From positions 1-38,534 of the forward strand of contig JAICXX010000038.1 of the NCBI GenBank assembly GCA_025934485.1: a stretch of DNA of 38,534 nucleotides. The letters run 5' to 3'. Source of the DNA: Chitinophagaceae bacterium. Lineage in GTDB: Bacteria; Bacteroidota; Bacteroidia; Chitinophagales; Chitinophagaceae. Of the stretch, positions 27,213-36,179 are shown piece by piece. The translations under genes were made by a program, and so were the position numbers. How positions within the stretch are numbered: the stretch's first letter is position 1; each line of letters opens with the position of its first letter. The notes beneath the pieces are model-generated. The model did no database searches. It was not told where the DNA came from and saw only the letters and a program-made list of their open reading frames with translations.

Positions 27213-30200
27213 AGAGCACAGGGTATTCGTCGTTTTGTAGAAAAAGCAAATATAGTTTTCCTGCGGCATCGAACGGGGCGATATCCCTGACTTGTCCGGT
27301 GAGGTCGAGGCCGGATCGTTGTTGGTCGATGTACTGGAAGCCGCCATGGCCGTTGCCGAGGAGTACGTCGCCGAAGTTGCCGTCGAGCCGGCCGAACTGG
27401 GGCAGGAAGCCAAATTCGTTCCCCGCGAGGATGAGGTCGGAATGGCCGTCGTGGTTAACATCCGCGCAGACGGCGGCGTTCACGGAGGAAAGCTGGGCCA
27501 TGGTCGGGAGGCGCTGGACGCGGAAGCAGCCGTGGCCTTCGTTAAAGGCAATGATGGAGGTGCAGTAGTTGAAGGTCTTCAGCAGCGAGCTGTCCAGCTG
27601 GGCTTGCGGCAGCAATTCCTGAATGGAGCGTTTGGCGTATTCGGCGTGTTTAAGATTTTGTTTTTTGAGGCTCGGGAGCTGTTCTTCGAGATCGTTTTTG
27701 AGGAAGAGGGGCATGTCCTTGCCGTCGATGGTGCGGGTGAGGATCTTGTCGGCGACGCCGTTTTGATCGAAGTCGTTGATCCAGAGTTTCACGGGGTGTG
27801 TAGAGTCGGGATGTAAATAAAAGTTCTCGCCGATATTGCCGAGGACGAGATCCGGGCGGCCGTCGCCATCGAGGTCTGCTACGGTGAGGGATTGCCACCA
27901 GCCTGAGAGTTTGCCGAGATCGGTGGGGATCTCGGTGAAATGGTCGCCAGTGAAGTGGAAGAAGCGGGGGGCCATCCATTCGCCCGTGATGATGAGTTCG
28001 GGGTGGTGGTCGCTGTCGAGGTCGGCCCAAGCGGCGGCGGTGATCATCCCGATGTGTTGGATATCGGAATTCTTTGTCGGAGCGATATCGGTGAAATGAC
28101 CGTGGCCGTCATTGAGGTAGATGAAGCTGGACGGGTTGGTGCCGTAATCGCGGGGGACACTGCGGCCGCCGACGAAGAGGTCGATGAAGCCATCGTTGTT
28201 GAAATCGCCGGCGACGGCGACGGCGGTGTTGACGCCGTCCTGATGAGAGGCGAAGGCATTTTCGGCGAGGGTAAAATGGCCGTGGCCGTCGTTGATGAAG
28301 AGGCGCTCCTGCATTTGCCGGCTATAGGGCGGGTTGTTGTTGCCGCCGGGGCCGATGAAGAGGTCGGGGAAGCCGTCGTTATTGGCGTCGAAGAAGAGTA
28401 CGGCTTCATCTTCGAAATCGGCGAACTGGTCGATAGCAGGTTGGGAGCTTTTGACAAAATTTCCCGGTGCGGTTTGGAGATAGAGTTGGCCGGGGTGGCC
28501 TAGGGTGCCGCCTATGAATACATCGGTGAGGCCGTTATGGTCGACGTCGGCGGTCGCGGTTTTGGGTCCTTCGCGGGAGAGTAGTTTCGGGATGTTACGC
28601 TCGAACTGAAAGTCCGGGTTGTCGTTCTCCTGGTGTTTTTCGAAGGGGGCTTTTACGGGGACGAGGAGGGGGGCGGGGGGTGGCACGGGGCTAGTATTCG
28701 CGGTTAGCCGGGTGTTGTTGTCCCCAGGCTGGGTGAGGACATAGACGCTATCGAGGCGGGGATGAGGGTATGTCGTTGACCGGCCATCGGGCCAGGTGAT
28801 GACGAGAGAATCGACGGCCGGGAGCTGGCCGAGGCCGATGAGCTGTTTATAGTCGACGGAAGACTGGAAGCCGCGGCTGGGGACGACCTCGCGGTAGAAG
28901 ATGGTGGAGTCTTTATAGACGCGGATCTTGCTGCCGATGGCGAAGGTATTGGCTGTATTGCTTTTGAGGAAGACGCCGAGGTAGTGATTGTGATTGAGCT
29001 GGCGGGCGTTGTTGCGGTAGACGAAGGCGGGGCCGTTCTCGTTGTTGATCACGAGGTCGAGGTCACCGTCGCCATCTAGGTCGGCGTAGGCCGCGCCGTT
29101 GGAAAAGGTGGGGTGGTTGAACCCCCACTGGGGGCCGATGTCCTGGAATTTGAGGTCGCCCAAGTTGCGGAAGGCTTTGCCGGGAAGCGGGGTCCGTGGG
29201 ATCTTTTTCAGCAGCACGTCAATGTTCTCTTTTTGGCCGCTGAGGGCCATTCTGTGATAGACGTCGTCCGAGAAGAAGGTGAGGAAGTCAAGATCCGTGA
29301 CATCGCGGTTCACGCCGTTGCAGATATAAATGTCGTTGTACCCGTCGTTGTCCATGTCGAACAGAAGGGCGCCCCAGCTCCAGTCCGAACCCGAGACGCC
29401 GGCATAGTCGCCGATCTCGACGAATCTCCCGCTGTGGTTGTTGAGCTGGAGGCAATTTTTGACGTACTGATAGTAGAAGCCTGCCTTTAGTTTTGCGTTG
29501 AATATCTTGGGATCATCGAAGGAGCCGGTGGTCTTCAGCCGGTAGTCATCGTAGGGGAGCATGTCCGTGGTGAAGATGTCGGGATAGCCGTCGTTGTTGA
29601 TGTCCGCCATATCGGCGCCCATCGAGGACATGCTGATATGGCCCATGTAATTTTCCAGCTCGTCTTTGAAGGTGCCGTTGCGCTGGTTGATGTAGAGGTA
29701 GTCCCGTTCGTAGGTGTCGTTCGAGACATAGATATCGGGCCAGCCGTCGCCGTTGATGTCGGTAACGGTAGCGCCCAGACCGAAACTGATGAGGGTGCCG
29801 TGAATGCCGGTTTGTTTTGTGACTTCGGTGAAATGACCGTTGTCGTTTCTATAGAGGTGATCGCCGCCGCCTTTTAGCATGGGTTTGACGGGCCAGGCCG
29901 AGTCGGGAAGGTCTCTGCGGTTGTCATAGTTCAGGGTGTTGACAGGGATGGGGCTGTTATCGATCATGAAGCAGTCGAGATCGCCGTCGCCGTCGTAGTC
30001 GAAGAAGGTGACCTGGGTCGTGTAGGCGGAAACGTTGAGGCCATATTTGGCGGCGGATTCCGTGAAGGTGCCGTCGTGGTTGTTGATGTAGAGTTTGTTG
30101 CGCCGGTTGCCGTCGCTCATGTGGCCGGAGTTGCACACGTAGATGTCGAGCCAGCCGTCCGCGTTGACATCGGCCATGGTGACGCCGGTGCTCCACATGC

Positions 30201-30537
30201 TGTCCTGGCGGAAGCCGGCTTTATCGGTGATGTCTTCGAAGGTGAAGTTGCCTTTGTTGAGATAAAGTTTGTTGCTGCCCATGTTGGAGGTGAGGAAGAC
30301 GTCGGGGAGGCCGTCGTTGTTAATATCGCCGATGGCTACGCCGCCGCCGTTGTAAAAATTGCGGAACAGGAAGCTATTGTCGAGCCGGCCGTCCTCTACT
30401 TTGTTGTTGAAGTCGATGCCTGTGTTTTGGAGGAGATCGAATAAGGGTGGGGACGCCCGCTGCTTAGGGGCATTACAATGTGTGAAGAGGGAGGTGGCGA
30501 AGGCTAGCAGTAAAAACCGGCAAACGAATCTCAGCAT
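27190..30537 (-). CDS. FG-GAP/VCBS repeat and ASPIC/UnbV lipoprotein (copy 1)
   Basis: The protein has 1115 residues. ATG 30537 (MLRFVCRF) is preferred over a TTG at 30543 that lies inside the -7 box. The signal ends at C21 in SLFTHC, a poor lipobox, so lipid attachment is less certain than for copy 2. Fourteen FG-GAP loops are visible, seven before the ASPIC/UnbV domain (DINNDGLPDVFL through DLDGDGDLDLVI) and seven after (DVDHNGLTDVFI through DVNHDGHSDLIL). The ASPIC/UnbV domain, near residues 520-600, contains the typical IGSKIRVY, SRGFQSS and VITWPDGR. It shares architecture and length with the next gene, so the two look like an old tandem duplication. It follows the susCD pair after a terminator. 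Confidence 0.88.
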   Translation of the reverse strand: MLRFVCRFLLLAFATSLFTHCNAPKQRASPPLFDLLQNTGIDFNNKVEDGRLDNSFLFRNFYNGGGVAIGDINNDGLPDVFLTSNMGSNKLYLNKGNFTFEDITDKAGFRQDSMWSTGVTMADVNADGWLDIYVCNSGHMSDGNRRNKLYINNHDGTFTESAAKYGLNVSAYTTQVTFFDYDGDGDLDCFMIDNSPIPVNTLNYDNRRDLPDSAWPVKPMLKGGGDHLYRNDNGHFTEVTKQTGIHGTLISFGLGATVTDINGDGWPDIYVSNDTYERDYLYINQRNGTFKDELENYMGHISMSSMGADMADINNDGYPDIFTTDMLPYDDYRLKTTGSFDDPKIFNAKLKAGFYYQYVKNCLQLNNHSGRFVEIGDYAGVSGSDWSWGALLFDMDNDGYNDIYICNGVNRDVTDLDFLTFFSDDVYHRMALSGQKENIDVLLKKIPRTPLPGKAFRNLGDLKFQDIGPQWGFNHPTFSNGAAYADLDGDGDLDLVINNENGPAFVYRNNARQLNHNHYLGVFLKSNTANTFAIGSKIRVYKDSTIFYREVVPSRGFQSSVDYKQLIGLGQLPAVDSLVITWPDGRSTTYPHPRLDSVYVLTQPGDNNTRLTANTSPVPPPAPLLVPVKAPFEKHQENDNPDFQFERNIPKLLSREGPKTATADVDHNGLTDVFIGGTLGHPGQLYLQTAPGNFVKSSQPAIDQFADFEDEAVLFFDANNDGFPDLFIGPGGNNNPPYSRQMQERLFINDGHGHFTLAENAFASHQDGVNTAVAVAGDFNNDGFIDLFVGGRSVPRDYGTNPSSFIYLNDGHGHFTDIAPTKNSDIQHIGMITAAAWADLDSDHHPELIITGEWMAPRFFHFTGDHFTEIPTDLGKLSGWWQSLTVADLDGDGRPDLVLGNIGENFYLHPDSTHPVKLWINDFDQNGVADKILTRTIDGKDMPLFLKNDLEEQLPSLKKQNLKHAEYAKRSIQELLPQAQLDSSLLKTFNYCTSIIAFNEGHGCFRVQRLPTMAQLSSVNAAVCADVNHDGHSDLILAGNEFGFLPQFGRLDGNFGDVLLGNGHGGFQYIDQQRSGLDLTGQVRDIAPFDAAGKLYLLFLQNDEYPVLYARKADQ

Positions 30538-30540
30538 AGG

Positions 30541-30548
30541 CAAAAGTA
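30541..30548 (-). promoter_or_regulatory. -7 box abutting the first VCBS lipoprotein gene
   Basis: On the - strand this reads TACTTTTG, a perfect TAnnTTTG, ending 3 nt before ATG 30537. Transcription starting a few bases downstream would give a leaderless or near-leaderless mRNA. It lies immediately after the susD terminator. No -33 TTG is evident. Confidence 0.5.
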
Positions 30549-30558
30549 TAAAAAGAAT

Positions 30559-30587
30559 AAAGGCCGTTTTTATTAAAAACGGCCTTT
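30559..30587 (-). terminator. Rho-independent terminator of susCD
   Basis: A perfect 13-bp inverted repeat (AAAGGCCGTTTTT at 30559-30571, AAAAACGGCCTTT at 30575-30587) with a 3-nt loop begins 22 nt after the susD stop. On the - strand it is followed by a T-rich tract. Its near symmetry could terminate transcription in both directions. Confidence 0.88.
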
Positions 30588-30608
30588 ACACGGTTTATTT
30601 TGAAGTGC

Positions 30609-32240
30609 TTAGTAGCCGGGGTTCTGCTTGAGGTTAGGGTTGGCTACGAGCTGTGCCGCGGGTATGGGGAACAGCAGGTATTTGGGATTGTCTGTAGTTT
30701 TGAGCGCCCAGGGAAGGAGAAATACCTGGAGACGAATGAGGTCCTGTCTCCTCCAGCTTTCCCAATAGAGCTCTTTTTGTCTTTCTTCGAGGATCGTAGT
30801 GCCGTCGTAGAGATTGCTTTTGTTGACGAGCGTGATCGTCGCAAGAGGAGCGGCGCCGCGGGCGGTGTGCAACTGATTGACGAGCGTAAGTGCATCCCCG
30901 GTGCCGGCGCCGCTGAGATCGGCCTCGGCCATCATGAGCAGCACGTCGGCATAGCGGAAGAGGACCAGATTGTTCGAGGCGGTGCCGGTATAGTTGTTGT
31001 AGTCGGGATAATATTTGAGGACGCGGATGCCGTCGCCTTCGAGTGTTTTTACGTCCGTTTCGACGAGGGCAACGGTTGGGGCGAATACGAGAAGGTTGCC
31101 TTTGCGGTCCATGATATTGTTGCCGTTCTCGTCTTTTTGCTGGCCTTCAGCCATACCGACGTTAAGGCCGGAGATGGGTGAAACGCCTGCCCCATTGGGG
31201 GCGGGATAGGGCACATTTCCCCTACGGGTATCGGTGGGATCGAAGGCATTATAGACATCGGCAATGGTGCTAAAACCGTTCCAGCCGGCGCTGCCGACGA
31301 CGCCGGGTTTATCCCAGCTGTTGTAGTGCAGGGTCATCATCCAGCGGGCGTCTATATCGACGTTGGAAACACCGTTGTAGCTGGCGGTACCGTTGTTGGG
31401 GTAGGCGAGGATCAATTCCGTTGACGGATTGCCTGTCCCGGCTACACCGAAGCCGCCGTTGTTGGGACCAAAGTTGTCGAAATAATTAGTAGTGAGATGA
31501 TAATTACCGCTGGCCATGATGGCTGCGCCAAGGGCATGAACGGTCTTCATATCGTTGGCATCCTGTGCGGCCGGGCTAGACCGGTTGAGGAAGGCCTGCT
31601 TGTTCAGCAGCACTTTCATTAGCAGGAAGCGGGCGGCATCCGCACTTGCGATATAAGGAGAATAGGTGGAAGACAGCTGCGGAATGACGTTGGTCAGGTT
31701 AGTTACCAGGGTATCGATCGCCTGGTCGGGAGTCATGACAGGCGCTACGCCGATGGAGTTGTAGTTGGCGACAGTACGGTAGGGTACCTGCCCGTACAGG
31801 TCAAGGAAGTAAAATTGGGCGAGGGACCGTAGGAAGATCGCCTGGGCTGTTTGTGCGGGCGTAGGGTTAAGCGCCAGGACAGTGGTAGCATCACTTTCCA
31901 GGGCCCCCAGGTTGTTGAAAACGGTGGAGGACTGGCCATGGGTAGCATCCCAGGCGTGAGCGTGGAGCACCCGCCAGACGCCGTTGTCGTCCCAGTCACC
32001 ACCCCTGGTGGGTACCAGGCACTCATCGGTGGTATTCTCTTCGAGCGAGAAGACCTGGTCCTGGTTGGTGAATACGGGACCGAGATCGTTGTAGGTATGG
32101 GTGAGGATACCGGCGGCTGTCGAACCTCCGCTACCGGCGGTAAGCACAAAGGAATCGTTGAGTTTTTCGTCCAGCTTGGTACAACCGGCCACCGCGGTGA
32201 CCAGGAGGGAGCTAATGACGATTGTTTTATTGAGTTTCAT
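30609..32240 (-). CDS. SusD/RagB-family nutrient-binding lipoprotein
   Basis: This 543-residue surface lipoprotein has its lipobox at VAGC (C20). It shows the SusD plan: an N-terminal TPR-like helical region (QAIFLRSLAQFYFLDLYGQVPY is the typical RAxxYFxLvxxyGxvP signature) and a C-terminal region with FRYADVLLMMAEADLSG, LVNQLHTARG, ILEERQKELYWESWRRQDLIR and the ending NPNLKQNPGY. SusD proteins cap the SusC transporter and bind a glycan or other oligomer outside the cell. The susC gene lies 40 bp upstream in the same direction, so they are an operon. The substrate is not evident from the sequence. Confidence 0.96.
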   Translation of the reverse strand: MKLNKTIVISSLLVTAVAGCTKLDEKLNDSFVLTAGSGGSTAAGILTHTYNDLGPVFTNQDQVFSLEENTTDECLVPTRGGDWDDNGVWRVLHAHAWDATHGQSSTVFNNLGALESDATTVLALNPTPAQTAQAIFLRSLAQFYFLDLYGQVPYRTVANYNSIGVAPVMTPDQAIDTLVTNLTNVIPQLSSTYSPYIASADAARFLLMKVLLNKQAFLNRSSPAAQDANDMKTVHALGAAIMASGNYHLTTNYFDNFGPNNGGFGVAGTGNPSTELILAYPNNGTASYNGVSNVDIDARWMMTLHYNSWDKPGVVGSAGWNGFSTIADVYNAFDPTDTRRGNVPYPAPNGAGVSPISGLNVGMAEGQQKDENGNNIMDRKGNLLVFAPTVALVETDVKTLEGDGIRVLKYYPDYNNYTGTASNNLVLFRYADVLLMMAEADLSGAGTGDALTLVNQLHTARGAAPLATITLVNKSNLYDGTTILEERQKELYWESWRRQDLIRLQVFLLPWALKTTDNPKYLLFPIPAAQLVANPNLKQNPGY

Positions 32241-32280
32241 ATTCTTATTCTTAATTAGGTTATGCTTTTTCGTTAAGAGA

Positions 32281-35200
32281 TCAGAGCGTGAAGTTTATGC
32301 CGACAAGGAAGGTTCGTACGGACGGATAACCGATGTAATCCACACCGAGCGACGGCACGCCGTTGTTGTTGTGGTCTGTATTCACTTCCGCGTCGAAGCC
32401 GTGGTATTTGGTGATCTCGAACAGGTTGCTGCCCGTGATGAAAGCATTCGCGTTCTTAACAACTTTCGCGATCTTGCCGATATTGTAATTGATAGTGGCG
32501 TTGCCCAGCTTCAGGTAGTTGCCGCTTTCGAGAAAGCGGGTGGAAGCGGAAACGGGGTTGGCAAGACCTTCCTGGGTACCGATTAAGCTGGCGGCGATGT
32601 TCTTGCCGTTGGCAATATTGCCCAAATTCGTGACGCTGGTGGCGGTATTGTTGTAGATCTTGTTACCGAAGGCGCCGTGGGTATTGATATTGATCGACCA
32701 TTGCTTGTAGCTGAGGTCGGTGTTCAGACCCAGGATAACATGTGGATTGGGATCACCCTGGTAGCTGGATGCCTGGCTTTGTACCTTTGCGATGCCATTC
32801 TGGTCGAAGCCGGTGAATTTGCGAAGATAGAAGACGTCGACCGGCTGGTTATTGGCGATGGCTTCGGAAAAGGCGGAGGATACGCCCTGGCCGGTGATGC
32901 TGCCCGTGAGATAAAGCGGAGAGCCACCGATCGCGGGATAGATGAACTTGTTGCGGACATATTCGAAGTTCACATTGACATTCCAGTGCAAGTTGTCTTT
33001 GTCGATGATCGCTACGCCGATGGAAGCTTCCAGGCCTTTGTTGGTGATATAAGCCGCATCTGGAAGGTTGGTCCATTGGCCGCCGTTGGGATTCGAACTG
33101 GGTTGGATGGCAGGGGCAAAGAAGAGGACGTGTGTGGTCTTCTTATAGAATCCATCGATCGAGCCGTAGACCCGGCTTTTCAGGATGCTGAAGTCTATGC
33201 CCACGTCTTCGGCAGTAACCTTTTCCCATTTCAGATTAGGGTTCGCAAAGTTAATAACGGCGACATTGCCACCGTACCCGGTATACCAGGTTAGATTCTT
33301 GGATGCACCGGCCGGTATACCGTCCTGGCTACCCGTTTCGCCCCAGCCCAAACGTAGCTTGAGGTTATCGAAGACGGTGTTGTTTTTCATGAAGGACTCG
33401 TTAGAGACATTCCAGGCCGCTGCTACAGAGGGGAAATAGGCGTATCTGTTATTACTTCCGAACCGGCTGGAGCCATCCCCGCGGAAGGTTCCGGTGATCA
33501 GGTACTTATCATAGAAATTAAGCACGGCACGCGCGAAGTAGGATTGCAGTTCTACGGAGGGATCCACGATCGTTGTCGTCCGGAGATTACCCTGGTTACC
33601 ATCCTGCATGTTGTTGTAATAAGGAATGTTCAATGTTGGGCCGCCAGGGACGTTGTAGTCGAATCCATACACGTATTCGCTTTGGTTGCGCCAACTGGTC
33701 GTCCAGTATTCGTAACCGGCGACGGCATTTAGGGAGAAGGCTTCGCTGAATTGGTGGTTATAGTTGAGGGTATGGTCCAGGGTTTGGGAGAACAGCTTGG
33801 CGCTGGCAACGAAGGCCTGGCCTTTGCCGTCCGCGTTACCACCCGTTTGACCGATGAGCCCCAGCAGCTGATTGTCCCGATTGCCGACCCCATAGTTGAT
33901 GCCATAGAGCAATTTGTATTCGAGGTCGGGGGTGATCTTGAAACCCAGGGCGACATTGCCGAGGGTCGCCGTGACGTTATTGATATCGGTATAATAGGCC
34001 AAAAGCGCCAGCGGGTTGACTTGCTTGCTGGGGTTCGCCTGGTTATAGGTGCCATCGGAGTTGATCAGCCGGAGCGTGGGGTTCCAGTTCATGGCGTCGC
34101 TGATCAGGTTACCCGTGCTGCCGGCATCGGTGGAAACCGGCGCGAGGTACTCAGTGTAGTTAGAAGCGGTGAGGCTGAAATCAAGGCTGATCCTTTTGTC
34201 CCAAAAGCGGTATTGGCCATTGGCATTGGCGATATATTTCTCGAGCGAGGAATGCTTAACGATACCCTGCTGGTCGGAAGCCAGTAACGAGATGCGGAAT
34301 TTGCCGGTCTCGCTGCCGCCGCTAAGCGCCAGGTTATAGTTGGTGGAGAGCTTATGCTGGATGAGCTCCTTGAAGGGATTAAGCGATTGGTTGGAGTCGG
34401 AGTGCTGACCATAAACAGCCAATTCGGAGCGGTATTGCGAAGCGTTGAGGATGTCCGGCTGCTTCATCAAGCCCTGGTCGGCAACCGTAATACTGCCTTC
34501 GAGCTTGGTCTGACCGGGCGTCCCTTTCTTTGTCGTAACAAGGATGACGCCGTTGGCACCGCGGGAACCGTAGATGGCTGATGCGGAAGCGTCTTTCAAC
34601 ACGTCGATGGATGCAATATCCTGCGGGTTGATATAGATCAGGGGGTCGGCATCGGGAAGATTGCCGAGGCCCGATGCGCCGGTGGTGGTAGCATTTTGAT
34701 AAAGGACCGGTCTCGGAGCACGTCCATCCAGGGGAATTCCATCGATGACATAAAGCGGGGTGGTACCACCGCGGATGGAGTTGTTACCACGTATTTTTAC
34801 CGTGGTGGCGGCGCCGGGCATACCGCTACCAACCGTGACTTCGAGGCCGGCTACTTTACCGGTTAGCAGCTGGTCGGGAGCGGCTACGATGCCTTTGTTG
34901 AAGTCTTTGGCGGATACGGCACTAACGGAGCCGGTGAGATCTTTCTTTCGGGCGGTTCCATAGCCCACGACCACTACTTCGTTGAGGTTCGATTCCGTGG
35001 GTTGCAGGGTGACATTAATGGTAGACTGACCGGCGATAGAGAGCTCCTGGTTTGTGAAGCCTACGGAACTAACGATAAGTGTGGTGGCGTTGGCAGGACC
35101 GGTGATGGTGAAGCTGCCGTCGGCGCTCGTGGAAACACCCGCATTGGTACCCCTGAGGGTGACCGTTGCGCCTGGAACCGGAGCTCCTTTGTCGTCCGTT

Positions 35201-35304
35201 ACTTTACCTGTGATTGTGTGTGTTTGGGAAAATGCGGTTTGTGTGAAAAGTACACAAAGCAGTGTAAAGCTTACCCATCTGATAAGCAATCGTTGAATGG
35301 TCAT
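32281..35304 (-). CDS. SusC/RagA-family TonB-dependent outer-membrane transporter
   Basis: The protein has 1007 residues from ATG 35304 (MTIQRLLIRW). The longer reading from 35322 begins with TTG and is not supported. A signal peptide ends at TAFSQ. Next comes a carboxypeptidase-regulatory-like domain (HTITGKVTDDKGAPVPGATV), then the SusC hallmark NEVVVVGYGTARKKDLTGSV, the plug domain (IRGNNSIRGGTTPLYVIDGIP, DVLKDASASAIYGSRGANGVILVTT) and a 22-strand barrel ending SVRTFLVGINFTL. It imports SusD-bound ligands using TonB energy. No FecR-like or STN domain is present, so it is not obviously under anti-sigma control. The divergent Nudix regulator and the inverted repeats upstream are candidates for local control. 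Confidence 0.97.
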   Translation of the reverse strand: MTIQRLLIRWVSFTLLCVLFTQTAFSQTHTITGKVTDDKGAPVPGATVTLRGTNAGVSTSADGSFTITGPANATTLIVSSVGFTNQELSIAGQSTINVTLQPTESNLNEVVVVGYGTARKKDLTGSVSAVSAKDFNKGIVAAPDQLLTGKVAGLEVTVGSGMPGAATTVKIRGNNSIRGGTTPLYVIDGIPLDGRAPRPVLYQNATTTGASGLGNLPDADPLIYINPQDIASIDVLKDASASAIYGSRGANGVILVTTKKGTPGQTKLEGSITVADQGLMKQPDILNASQYRSELAVYGQHSDSNQSLNPFKELIQHKLSTNYNLALSGGSETGKFRISLLASDQQGIVKHSSLEKYIANANGQYRFWDKRISLDFSLTASNYTEYLAPVSTDAGSTGNLISDAMNWNPTLRLINSDGTYNQANPSKQVNPLALLAYYTDINNVTATLGNVALGFKITPDLEYKLLYGINYGVGNRDNQLLGLIGQTGGNADGKGQAFVASAKLFSQTLDHTLNYNHQFSEAFSLNAVAGYEYWTTSWRNQSEYVYGFDYNVPGGPTLNIPYYNNMQDGNQGNLRTTTIVDPSVELQSYFARAVLNFYDKYLITGTFRGDGSSRFGSNNRYAYFPSVAAAWNVSNESFMKNNTVFDNLKLRLGWGETGSQDGIPAGASKNLTWYTGYGGNVAVINFANPNLKWEKVTAEDVGIDFSILKSRVYGSIDGFYKKTTHVLFFAPAIQPSSNPNGGQWTNLPDAAYITNKGLEASIGVAIIDKDNLHWNVNVNFEYVRNKFIYPAIGGSPLYLTGSITGQGVSSAFSEAIANNQPVDVFYLRKFTGFDQNGIAKVQSQASSYQGDPNPHVILGLNTDLSYKQWSININTHGAFGNKIYNNTATSVTNLGNIANGKNIAASLIGTQEGLANPVSASTRFLESGNYLKLGNATINYNIGKIAKVVKNANAFITGSNLFEITKYHGFDAEVNTDHNNNGVPSLGVDYIGYPSVRTFLVGINFTL

Positions 35305-35308
35305 AAAG

Positions 35309-35383
35309 CAAAAGTTTAGCAATTATTAAACTAAGGTAAAAATTAAATTTTACTTAACAAATTTTTCCAGTTTTAATTGGAAA
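35309..35383 (-). promoter_or_regulatory. susC promoter-like box with three inverted repeats
   Basis: On the - strand AACTTTTG (35309-35316) matches all but one fixed position of TAnnTTTG and ends 4 nt before the susC ATG. Three inverted repeats follow upstream: AGTTTA/TAAACT at 35313-35332 (8-nt spacer, overlapping the box), GTAAAA/TTTTAC at 35336-35353, and TTTCCA/TGGAAA at 35364-35383 (8-nt spacer). These are candidate operators or leader structures in the 160-nt divergent spacer. The short palindromes in AT-rich DNA could also be chance. Confidence 0.4.
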
Positions 35384-35464
35384 CCACGGAAATGGACACG
35401 TGAAATTAGTGTAATGCTGCAATGAAATTAACATTATTTTTGGCTAAACCGTATTAGCAGTAAT

Positions 35465-36139
35465 ATGAACCGATTGCAAGAATTGGCGGACTGGGAGGCC
35501 CGATTTGATGGCTGGCTGCGTTCGCAGGGGGACCAGCGTGATGGCTCGCATGACCTTGGGCATTTCCAGCGGGTCTGGCAGGCCGCGCAATGTATTAATA
35601 AAGCCGAGGGTGGGCCGGCGGATGAGCTGGTGTTGCTGACGGCTGCCTATTTTCATGATCTGGTAGCCTTGCCGAAAGATCATCCGGAGCGGCGGCGGAG
35701 CTCGCTGTTGAGTGCGGAGCGGACGTCGGCGTTGCTGGCGGCGGATTTTCCCGATTTTCCGGTGGAGAAGATCGCGGCGGTGGCGCATGCGATCCATGCG
35801 CACAGTTTTTCCGCGGGGGTGGTTCCGGAGACGATGGAGGCGAAGATCCTGCAGGATGCGGACCGGATGGAGGCTTTGGGGGCTATAGGTGTGGCGAGGG
35901 CTTTTTATACGGCGGGGTTGCTGGGGCAGCGGATGTTCGACTCCGCCGATCCGATGGCGAATGACCGGGAGTTGGATGATAAGCGGTATGCGCTGGATCA
36001 TTTCGAGGTCAAGCTATTCCGGTTGCCGGCGATGATGAATACCGTGTCGGGCCGGGTGTTGGCGGAGCGGCAGGCGGATTGGATGCGGGGATTTGTCGGG
36101 CAGCTGCGGCGGGAGATCGAAGGAGAAAGCGTATATTGA
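35465..36139 (+). CDS. HD-domain metal-dependent phosphohydrolase (YedJ-like)
   Basis: The protein has 224 residues and is predicted cytoplasmic. HD-superfamily metal ligands are in place: H29/H33 in SHDLGHFQRVW, H64-D65 in TAAYFHDLVAL, and D131/D133 in LQDADRMEALGAIGVARAF. This order and the wording of the motifs match the YedJ-like predicted phosphohydrolases. The substrate is unknown, probably a nucleotide or phosphorylated metabolite. It starts 160 bp from the divergent susC start, and the Nudix regulator follows 40 bp after its stop, so the two are probably one transcript. Confidence 0.85.
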   Translation: MNRLQELADWEARFDGWLRSQGDQRDGSHDLGHFQRVWQAAQCINKAEGGPADELVLLTAAYFHDLVALPKDHPERRRSSLLSAERTSALLAADFPDFPVEKIAAVAHAIHAHSFSAGVVPETMEAKILQDADRMEALGAIGVARAFYTAGLLGQRMFDSADPMANDRELDDKRYALDHFEVKLFRLPAMMNTVSGRVLAERQADWMRGFVGQLRREIEGESVY

Positions 36140-36179
36140 GTTTCTGAGCTGCGGGATGCGGCTCGTGTACTATTTGCTT

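Noticed and set aside
27213..27461. N-terminal extension of the second VCBS lipoprotein
   Set aside because: Ser/Thr-rich out-of-frame reading of the upstream gene; the real signal peptide and lipobox start at 27212.
24400..30400. CRISPR-like or tandem-repeat appearance of recurring short GC-rich motifs (gtcgttgttgatgtc and similar)
   Set aside because: They are the DxNxDGxxD codons of FG-GAP repeats inside two coding frames; there are no constant repeats with unique spacers.
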